A DNA stretch of 5,575 nt from CAMCVE01 sp039920645 (lineage in GTDB: Bacteria > Bdellovibrionota > UBA2428): contig JBDSDI010000113.1 of the NCBI GenBank assembly GCA_039920645.1, positions 1-5,575 of the forward strand, in the 5' to 3' direction. Position 1 is the first letter of the stretch. Every line of letters begins with the position of its first letter. The notes under the pieces are model-generated. The model saw only the letters and a list, made by a program, of their open reading frames with translations, did no database searches and had not been told where the DNA came from. The translations under genes and the position numbers were made by a program. Positions 1 to 5,137 of the stretch are shown here, piece by piece.

Positions 1-2883
1 ATCGCCGATAACAAAGCTCTGGACGAGCGGCTCAAGGGACCTTTCAAACAGACTCTTGCCGACGCTGACGTCAAAGCGGCGCTCTTCGGCATCTTCCTCG
101 AGAAAGCACCTTTCTCGGCTCAGCTCAAAGCGGATTTTGTGAAAAACTATTCCGACGCGCTCAAAAAGCCGGGTGCTCTGTCGATTTCTCCGGCATTCCC
201 CCAGGGACTGCGTGAATTCGTAACGAGCTTCGACGCGGCGATTGCGCGGGTTGGCGACGTGCCCGTTTCGAGCACAATCATTCAGCACCTCAAAGGGCTC
301 GTGGATCCGAACTCAACGACGCTGAATAAAATTGTCGCGGGCTTCTCGCCCGGCGCGAAAGGGCTCGTCGATTTTTACATGAACTGCCGCGCGACCGACA
401 CCTACTGCGACTCGCTCGTGGAACCTTTCAAGACTCAAGTTGCTATTCTTCGCGATGCCCAAAAGGCGATCGAGCAAAGCAGCTTTGCTGCGAACTGCCA
501 CGAGCAAGTTTCCGTACTCGTGGGGGAACTCATGAATGGCGTAGCGGAGATGGATCATAATGTCGTATCGTCTCCGACCGACGCCGTCTTGGCGTTGGCC
601 TCGAAGCGTTCGCAAGACTCCGTGGATTGTCTCCTGCCGGGACTCGCGGCCTCGAAGGGCTTTCCTCAAGACGAAGCTGCTCGTCTCTATCAAGTGCTCG
701 GCGAAAGCCGCAGCAAACGTCCCGGCGACCGCGAAGAAATCGTAGAAAGTTTGCACGCCTACCTCGCTTCGCCCGAAGCCGGTGGCCATGCCCAACAGGA
801 TCTGCTCTCAAAGACCGAAGCGGTCGGACGCGACTTAGTCACCGACTTCGCGAAACGTCGGGTGCAGGATTTCGCCACGACTCCCTCGAAAATTGCGCGT
901 CTCGCTCAAGACGAAGGCAATCATAAGATCATCGACTCGATTGTGGATCGTATGGTTGCTAACACGGATCTCGTCGACGAAAATACCCATCTCCCTCTGA
1001 AAGACTACCTCAGCACTCTGGCTGAATCTCCCGTCGTGCGCGGGACGTCGATCGACAAAGCCGTCGATGCCGGGCTTCAGAAAACCCTCCAAGATCCTGC
1101 CACTCGCCGTGATGTTTTGAAACTCGCACTCGGTATCGACGATGCTCTCATGGTGAAATCTTCGGGTTTGCTCGGTCCCGGCTTGGAGCGCCGTATGGTC
1201 GAAGCCTACGACAAAGCTGACCTCCGGGGCACGAATCCGAAGTTTGCCGAAGGCACCGATCCCGGCATCGCGACCTTCCTTAAGGGGTTTGATAAAAGCG
1301 TGAAGGAACTCGATAAGCACCGCGCTTCCGACGAATCCGCACTGAAATTCTTCTCCAACATGATCAAGCCCGAATCGCGCGTGATCGACGGTCTCGTTGC
1401 CGAGCAAAGCAAGGGTGCGAGTGCGCTGCTTATGTCGATGCTCTCATGCAAGGCTGGCTCGAGCGAGCTGTGCCACGCGTGTCTCGGGAGCCTAGGCAAC
1501 TGGGTCGTCATCGATCCCAAAAATGGAACGAGCGAAGTCGTGGCTAAAGCGCCCATGGGGAAGATCCTTAATTTTATCAAGGCCGGCCTGCAAGGCAGCG
1601 ATGCAAAAATCAACGCCACATGCGCCGCCGCGATTCCCGCGACGCTCGACCACATCTTCGCTCAACCCCGCACGACGACACGCGGTCTCGGCATCCTTCA
1701 AGACCCCGGTCTTTTCCTCGATGCGCTTTCGCAAGCCGAGAACCAGACCGCCCTAAACTGCATCGTCGCGAACTACGCCGAAACGAAAGTTTTCTCGAAA
1801 GTGCGCGACCAGCTCGCTCCGACCGAAGCGGGCGTAAGAAGTCTACTCTCGCACGTCGGCATGCCCGAGAATTCGGGTCTGATGCAGCTCACGGGAAAAA
1901 AACTTTTCGAGACTCTCGAAAAGAAGAACTCCAATACCGAACTCTTGAAGCGTAAGGACGTTTTGATCGCGGCTCTGAAAGCGGACCTCAAGAACGACAC
2001 TTCGAACAACCGTCACGATATGGCAGTCGCCATGCAAGATCTCACGCGTTCCGTGATGGTCACTACGATCGCCGATCCCGAACTTGCTTACGGCATCGTC
2101 AAGGGGGGCAAATTCCCCGGTGATCTCAAAAAATGGGCGGCGGGATCTCACGACGCTCTCGCGCAAATGACGCTTCAGTGCGTGGACGGACGTTACAGCT
2201 CGGGCTTCATGCCGATCGCGCTCTACGCGAGCGAGGACGTCTCACGTTTGGTGAGCGGAGCTTTGACTCCTTGGGTTCAGGACGGTCCCCAAAGCCGTTA
2301 TCCCGCGCGCGTAAAAGCGCCGGTAGCTTCGAGCGATCCTACTCAGCCTGCATCCAACGAAGCGTGTACCGATGCGGGAGTTTTCTCGGTCAACTCTGCG
2401 GATCTTCCCGTTAAGGCACATTCCTCGCTGATGGGACGCGTGAACTGGGTCGGCGGATACGAGCACACCCTGAAGTCTTATCAGGATCAAGGTCGCGCGG
2501 ACGGATCGGCACTGCTCTCCAAAGCCGGAGAAACCGATGCCCTTTCGCGTACCGCCGATTACCAAAAAGTCATTAATCATTTGCGACAGCGTAAGGAGCT
2601 CATGGCTAACAAGCGTCCTTCTGCAGGATATCTGAAATGGGAAATGGATGAGCTGGGCGGACCTGCTAAGAATGTCGTTTCCGATCTTAGCAGTCTCTTG
2701 CGCTTCCCGATTGACGATATCAAGAACGCTCTGCAGATCTACAAAGATTCGCCGAGCGTTAAGAATCGCGACAATCTGAACGCTCTTCTCACGAAGAACT
2801 GTTCTGACATCTGGACGCAGTGGTCGATCGGCAACAAGCCGATTACATTCGCGGAGCCTTCTGCTTTGCAGAACTCTCATTAA
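1..2883 (+). CDS. Large protein of unknown function, probably exported, 5' end missing
   Basis: The reading frame is open from base 1 to the TAA at 2881-2883, giving 960 visible residues. The GTG at 139 is the first start-like codon, but the 46 codons before it read equally well and show no ribosome binding site, so the true start lies left of the window. I do not recognise the family and see no catalytic motif. The protein looks mostly alpha-helical, soluble and without membrane segments. It has 12 cysteines, at visible residues 129, 136, 166, 210, 483, 491, 494, 541, 587, 727, 789 and 934. They fall in loose groups, for example CKAGSSELCHAC at 483-494. Several sit in similar helical settings (SVDCLLPGLA, HACLGSLG, NATCAAAIP, ALNCIVANYA), which hints at divergent helical repeats. 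An even, grouped cysteine set fits disulfides in the periplasm or outside the cell, but the signal peptide, if any, is out of view. That it is a gene is nearly certain; its role is unknown. Confidence 0.9.
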   Translation: MADNKALDERLKGPFKQTLADADVKAALFGIFLEKAPFSAQLKADFVKNYSDALKKPGALSISPAFPQGLREFVTSFDAAIARVGDVPVSSTIIQHLKGLVDPNSTTLNKIVAGFSPGAKGLVDFYMNCRATDTYCDSLVEPFKTQVAILRDAQKAIEQSSFAANCHEQVSVLVGELMNGVAEMDHNVVSSPTDAVLALASKRSQDSVDCLLPGLAASKGFPQDEAARLYQVLGESRSKRPGDREEIVESLHAYLASPEAGGHAQQDLLSKTEAVGRDLVTDFAKRRVQDFATTPSKIARLAQDEGNHKIIDSIVDRMVANTDLVDENTHLPLKDYLSTLAESPVVRGTSIDKAVDAGLQKTLQDPATRRDVLKLALGIDDALMVKSSGLLGPGLERRMVEAYDKADLRGTNPKFAEGTDPGIATFLKGFDKSVKELDKHRASDESALKFFSNMIKPESRVIDGLVAEQSKGASALLMSMLSCKAGSSELCHACLGSLGNWVVIDPKNGTSEVVAKAPMGKILNFIKAGLQGSDAKINATCAAAIPATLDHIFAQPRTTTRGLGILQDPGLFLDALSQAENQTALNCIVANYAETKVFSKVRDQLAPTEAGVRSLLSHVGMPENSGLMQLTGKKLFETLEKKNSNTELLKRKDVLIAALKADLKNDTSNNRHDMAVAMQDLTRSVMVTTIADPELAYGIVKGGKFPGDLKKWAAGSHDALAQMTLQCVDGRYSSGFMPIALYASEDVSRLVSGALTPWVQDGPQSRYPARVKAPVASSDPTQPASNEACTDAGVFSVNSADLPVKAHSSLMGRVNWVGGYEHTLKSYQDQGRADGSALLSKAGETDALSRTADYQKVINHLRQRKELMANKRPSAGYLKWEMDELGGPAKNVVSDLSSLLRFPIDDIKNALQIYKDSPSVKNRDNLNALLTKNCSDIWTQWSIGNKPITFAEPSALQNSH

Positions 2884-2891
2884 ATTTTTTT

Positions 2892-2965
2892 GGGGGGGAT
2901 GGTCCATCCATGGACCCGGGGTAGGGGTTGGGACTTCGAACGACCTGAGTGGGGGGACACTCAGG
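2892..2965. other. G-rich convergent gap with two hairpins
   Basis: Between the two convergent stop codons, seven Ts (2885-2891) are followed by seven Gs (2892-2898). Further G-runs lie at 2918-2921, 2924-2927, 2930-2932 and 2951-2956. Two perfect inverted repeats are present. GGTCCAT (2901-2907) pairs with ATGGACC (2910-2916), with only a two-base gap. CCTGAGT (2944-2950) pairs with ACTCAGG (2959-2965) around the loop GGGGGGAC, and its right arm covers the minus-strand stop codon. Neither hairpin is followed by a U-tract on either strand, so they are not classical intrinsic terminators. The region may still end transcription from both sides, with Rho or through G-quadruplex formation in the plus-strand RNA. 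That role is inference. Confidence 0.45.
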
Positions 2966-3200
2966 AATGTTTAATCATACGGCCGAGGTCTTGAACGAGG
3001 AAGGACAGCTCGCGGTGAGCGCCTTTGAGTTGCTCGAGCTTCGATTCGACGGATGCCAACGTCTGTTCGACGCTAGCGATCTGCGTCTGAGCGGGAGTTT
3101 GGAAACGGGGATCTTCCTGAGGAAGAACGGCAGCCAAATCTTTCATCGCGTTTCCGAAGTAGAATTTCACAACGTGGTCTTTATCTTGGTAAGCCGACAT
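2961..3200 (-). CDS. Small coiled-coil protein of unknown function (79 aa)
   Basis: ATG at 3200-3198, stop TGA at 2963-2961. The start is supported by a good ribosome binding site, GAGAGGAAATGAGATT just before the ATG, with AGGA nine bases away. The protein begins MSAYQDKDHVVKFYFGNAMK. It has no signal peptide or membrane segment, so it is probably cytoplasmic. Residues about 38-66 (TQIASVEQTLASVESKLEQL and onward) show a heptad-like pattern of V/L/A and charged residues, which suggests a short coiled coil and self- or partner-association. I do not recognise the family. It is convergent with the large gene on its left and divergent from the barrel-lipoprotein operon. A sigma-54-like element lies 37-52 bases upstream of its start codon. 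An overlapping plus-strand frame exists (2949-3227), but it starts at a GTG without a ribosome site, so I prefer the minus-strand gene. Confidence 0.75.
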   Translation of the reverse strand: MSAYQDKDHVVKFYFGNAMKDLAAVLPQEDPRFQTPAQTQIASVEQTLASVESKLEQLKGAHRELSFLVQDLGRMIKHS

Positions 3201-3207
3201 AATCTCA

Positions 3208-3216
3208 TTTCCTCTC
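3208..3216 (-). promoter_or_regulatory. Ribosome binding site that fixes the start of the coiled-coil gene
   Basis: On the minus strand the bases before the ATG at 3200-3198 read GAGAGGAAATGAGATT. The AGAGGA core lies about nine bases from the ATG, a suitable distance. It supports the 79-residue minus-strand gene over the overlapping plus-strand frame. Confidence 0.6.
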
Positions 3217-3236
3217 GTTCGTTCTAATACCTATAG

Positions 3237-3252
3237 AGCATCGCTTGTGCCA
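3237..3252 (-). promoter_or_regulatory. Likely sigma-54 (RpoN) -24/-12 promoter
   Basis: Read on the minus strand, the site is TGGCACAAGCGATGCT. The sigma-54 consensus is TGGCACG-N4-TTGCW. The invariant GG and GC are both present with the required ten bases between them, and only two of the constrained positions differ (A for G at 7, A for T at 12). The expected transcription start, about 12 bases past the GC, falls near 3226. That leaves a leader of about 26 bases containing the ribosome binding site of the coiled-coil gene. A weaker sigma-70 alternative overlaps it: TATAGG on the minus strand at 3235-3230, with no convincing -35. A sigma-54 promoter needs an enhancer-binding activator, and a short inverted repeat lies upstream at 3298-3310. 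Confidence 0.55.
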
Positions 3253-3297
3253 TGCGCAGCAGACTCGGTCCAAGACAGATATATGAAAAATTACGGT

Positions 3298-3310
3298 ATC
3301 TTGTAAAGAT
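3298..3310. repeat. Short inverted repeat, possible regulator site
   Basis: ATCTT (3298-3302) and AAGAT (3306-3310) form a perfect five-base inverted repeat around GTA. Relative to the predicted sigma-54 start near 3226 it lies at about -72 to -84, close to where enhancer-binding activators bind. The arms are short, so chance is a real possibility. Confidence 0.25.
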
Positions 3311-3418
3311 GGACCTGGGACCCCTTTAAAGCCATTCAGGCCTCGCGGACAATGTGCGCAAACACGGTGTCTAAAGTTTGATCATTTGAGAGAACGTATT
3401 CTTCCTGTATTCCAAGCC

Positions 3419-3446
3419 TTTACCTCGAAGCGGTCTTTGTTAGTCT
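3419..3446 (+). promoter_or_regulatory. Possible sigma-70 promoter placing the start of RNA at the GTG of the barrel gene
   Basis: TTTACC (3419-3424) could be a -35 box, 16 bases before TAGTCT (3441-3446), which has an extended TG at 3438-3439. This would start RNA around 3453, at the GTG start codon itself, and no ribosome binding site is seen in front of that GTG. The -10 match is only three of six. A competing pair is TTGTAA (3301-3306) and TTTAAA (3325-3330), 18 bases apart, which would give a leader of over 100 bases. Confidence 0.25.
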
Positions 3447-3452
3447 ATTGAA

Positions 3453-4262
3453 GTGACTCAACTTGCCGGTATTCTGCTCCTCACCCTCACTCCATACAGT
3501 CAGGCGCCTGCGATAGCGCCTTATTCCCTCAGCCCGAGCGATACCCGCCCCGTGGGTCGCCTTGAGATGCGCACGGATGGGCCAGTCGTTGGAAGCTCTC
3601 CTGAGGCCTCTGGGGAGACCTCCTCGGGGACAGGGGGAGTCGAGGTTGCGCCTTATATGGGGCTCGGGTTTGAGTTCCTGCGTGGGTCCAAAGGACCGGA
3701 CGTGAACGTCGCTTTGGGGATGCAATTAAAGAGCAACGACTTTGTCCTGAAGATTGTGCCCGAGATCGTCATGACGACGGGTTCGAAATGGGATGCGTCG
3801 GTCATGGGCGGTTTCTGGTATGGAGCCACGGCGGAGCTCGAAGCACACTTCGGAAACTTCTGGCTGGAGCCCTCATTGAAGATCGTGAAGTATCAAGATC
3901 GCAACCTGGGCGACCCCGAAAAACAGACCACCTACTCCGAAGAGGATTCCCTCCGCGTGGCGCTGGGCCTTGCCTACCAACCCGTCTCCGGGCTTTACGC
4001 TTCGGCAAAACAAAAAATGTGGGCACTCGGCAAATCGAATCTGACGTCACCCGGTTTGAATCTCGATATGGCGAGCGACGTGATCTGGGTTTCCGAACTG
4101 ACGGTGGGATGGTCATGGGATCGTAAAAGACTCAGCGGACGCGTGATTACGGTTTCGGGCGTGAACAACGACGAACAACACGCGTTTCGTGCGCGCGGCG
4201 CTTTCGAAGATCATTTGCTCTCTAAGCAGAGAGCTGAAGTGGAGATGCAATGGCTCTTCTGA
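3453..4262 (+). CDS. Probable outer-membrane beta-barrel protein
   Basis: Start GTG at 3453, stop TGA at 4260-4262, 269 residues. An in-frame TAG at 3441 rules out a longer gene, but no Shine-Dalgarno sequence is visible. The N-terminus, MTQLAGILLLTLTPYSQA, has a hydrophobic core like a signal peptide but no Lys or Arg before it. The possible cut sites SQA and AIA are followed by Pro, which signal peptidase I dislikes, so export is likely but the signal is weak. Residues about 40-66 form a Gly/Ser/Thr/Glu-rich linker. From about 67 to the end, short stretches of alternating polar and hydrophobic or aromatic residues suggest roughly 10-12 transmembrane strands, for example VLKIVPEIVM, WLEPSLKIVKY and LRVALGLAYQP. 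The chain ends EVEMQWLF, a good C-terminal beta-signal for BAM-assisted insertion. The substrate or role is not recognisable. Its last 13 bases overlap the lipoprotein gene, so the two are probably translated together. Confidence 0.8.
   Translation: MTQLAGILLLTLTPYSQAPAIAPYSLSPSDTRPVGRLEMRTDGPVVGSSPEASGETSSGTGGVEVAPYMGLGFEFLRGSKGPDVNVALGMQLKSNDFVLKIVPEIVMTTGSKWDASVMGGFWYGATAELEAHFGNFWLEPSLKIVKYQDRNLGDPEKQTTYSEEDSLRVALGLAYQPVSGLYASAKQKMWALGKSNLTSPGLNLDMASDVIWVSELTVGWSWDRKRLSGRVITVSGVNNDEQHAFRARGAFEDHLLSKQRAEVEMQWLF
4241..4244 (+). promoter_or_regulatory. Ribosome binding site inside the end of the barrel gene
   Basis: GGAG lies five bases before the ATG at 4250, within the final codons of the barrel gene. 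It fixes the lipoprotein start and supports translational coupling across the 13-base overlap. Confidence 0.65.
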
Positions 4263-5008
4263 AAAACTATTCCTTTGTCGGAGTCGCTCTCGCGAGTCTC
4301 GTAGCCTGTGGGCCTTCGAACTCCGTGACCCGCGTGGTTTCGGTGCCGATCAAGTCGGATACGTACATCGTGAGTGGGTCCGAAAAAAGCAACGGCGGGG
4401 ACGAGTCGCTTAAAGTTTCGACCGGTGCTTCGGCGCAGAAGGTTGCGCTCGTGTCGCTGCCATCGTCCGACGGGAGCATCTCGGAGCAGTCTTTTACTGA
4501 GGCGATCGTCAATGCGATTTTCGACGGCTTCTTCAACAGCGGCTGCGACAGTTCAAAAATTCTTAAGCCCCAGTATTTGAGCGACGTCACACTCGTTTTG
4601 ACGCCGCTCGACGAAACGAAGGCCGCATCCGCCGCGCAGATCTCCATCAAACCGCTAGCGCGCGGGTGGTGGCAGGGCGCGACGTGGACCAAGGCACATC
4701 CCTTTCTGGCGAGCGGAAAATGGCAGAGCGCCGGCGGCGACGTGATGAACGGCGTAACTGCAGTGGCCGGCACGACGGGCACGGGCTCGAAGACCATCGA
4801 ATTTGCGGTGAAAGATCTCGTCACCGAATCCACGACGATTTTTGAGTGGGGTTCGGTCACGGCGCTCAACGGCTTCAGGGTCGAGGCGGCCAGCGGCACG
4901 AGCATCGATTTTCATTCGGCGCAGAGTAGCTGGGGCGAGAGCTATCGCCCGCACCTGGACTTCACCTATACCGGGCCTTGCCTTCCTCCGGACACCAACT
5001 CGTTTTGA
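4250..5008 (+). CDS. Lipoprotein with a DNRLRE/CBM96-like domain
   Basis: ATG at 4250, TGA at 5006-5008, 252 residues. The N-terminus MALLKNYSFVGVALASLVAC is a lipoprotein signal: Lys5, a hydrophobic core, and the lipobox LVAC with lipidated Cys20. Gly follows the Cys, not Asp, which by the enterobacterial rule favours the outer membrane. Residues 36-242 match the outline of DNRLRE domains, the family that includes CBM96 carbohydrate-binding modules. SDTYIVSGSEKSNGGDESLKV is the opening 'D.YI ... NGG ... L.V' segment at 36-56. VTLVLTPLD (113-121) is the central strand. WWQGATWTKAHPF (140-152) and KWQSAGGD (157-164) carry the typical W..G.TW and W...GGD motifs. IEFAVKDLV (183-191), NGFRV (207-211) and YRPHLDFTYTG (232-242) close the domain. 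Residues 76-110, with Cys99, look like an insertion; Cys99 and Cys244 could pair. A role in binding a polysaccharide or the cell surface is inferred from the family. It overlaps and is probably coupled to the barrel gene. Confidence 0.8.
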   Translation: MALLKNYSFVGVALASLVACGPSNSVTRVVSVPIKSDTYIVSGSEKSNGGDESLKVSTGASAQKVALVSLPSSDGSISEQSFTEAIVNAIFDGFFNSGCDSSKILKPQYLSDVTLVLTPLDETKAASAAQISIKPLARGWWQGATWTKAHPFLASGKWQSAGGDVMNGVTAVAGTTGTGSKTIEFAVKDLVTESTTIFEWGSVTALNGFRVEAASGTSIDFHSAQSSWGESYRPHLDFTYTGPCLPPDTNSF

Positions 5009-5014
5009 GTTCGG

Positions 5015-5028
5015 CCCCTTGCTAGGGG
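5015..5028 (+). other. Small hairpin after the lipoprotein gene
   Basis: CCCCT (5015-5019) and AGGGG (5024-5028) form a five-base perfect stem around TGCT, starting six bases after the lipoprotein stop codon. There is no U-tract after it, so it is at best a weak or Rho-assisted end. It overlaps the -35 box of the tRNA promoter, so the two features may interfere. Confidence 0.35.
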
Positions 5029-5047
5029 TGGGAGACTGGGCTACAAA
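5019..5047 (+). promoter_or_regulatory. Sigma-70-type promoter of the tRNA gene
   Basis: TTGCTA (5019-5024) and TACAAA (5042-5047) each match four of six consensus positions and are exactly 17 bases apart. RNA would start around 5054, giving a leader of about eight bases before the mature tRNA at 5062. The position just upstream of a tRNA makes this more convincing than the box scores alone. Confidence 0.55.
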
Positions 5048-5061
5048 AGTTTCAAAGTTTG

Positions 5062-5137
5062 GGGCCAGTAGCTCAGTTGGGAGAGCGCCACAATGGCATT
5101 GTGGAGGTCATCGGTTCGATCCCGTTCTGGTCCACCA
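5062..5137 (+). tRNA. tRNA-Ala, anticodon GGC
   Basis: The 76 bases fold as a complete tRNA with encoded CCA. The acceptor stem is GGGCCAG (5062-5068) with CTGGTCC (5127-5133). The D-arm is GCTC/GAGC (5071-5074, 5083-5086). The anticodon stem is CCACA/TGTGG (5088-5092, 5100-5104), with loop ATGGCAT holding anticodon GGC at 5095-5097. The variable loop is AGGTC. The T-arm is ATCGG/CCGTT around TTCGATC, then discriminator A5134 and CCA 5135-5137. The anticodon reads GCC (and GCU only poorly) as alanine. The alanine identity pair G3:U70 is present (5064 with 5131), which independently supports the assignment. One T-T mismatch lies in the T-stem (5111 with 5125). The 3' part overlaps the stop codon of the convergent recombinase-like gene, which marks it as a candidate integration site. 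Confidence 0.96.

Noticed and set aside
139..141. GTG as the start of the large gene
   Set aside because: The frame stays open to base 1 with protein-like sequence, and there is no purine-rich ribosome site just before the GTG.
835..1407. Open frame of 190 codons on the minus strand
   Set aside because: It is wholly antisense to the large gene, without a ribosome site or recognisable domain; it is explained by codon bias of the real gene.
2242..2907. Open frame of 221 codons on the minus strand
   Set aside because: It lies antisense within the large gene, has Arg-rich and patternless content typical of a shadow frame in GC-rich DNA, and its ATG sits in the 2901-2916 hairpin without a ribosome site.
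2949..3227. Plus-strand frame of 92 codons opposite the coiled-coil gene
   Set aside because: It starts at a GTG in the loop region of a hairpin without a ribosome site, while the minus-strand gene has ATG, a good ribosome site and a coiled-coil pattern.
4267..4905. Open frame of 212 codons on the minus strand
   Set aside because: It is antisense to the lipoprotein gene, whose lipobox, ribosome site and domain motifs are clear; nothing supports the reverse frame.
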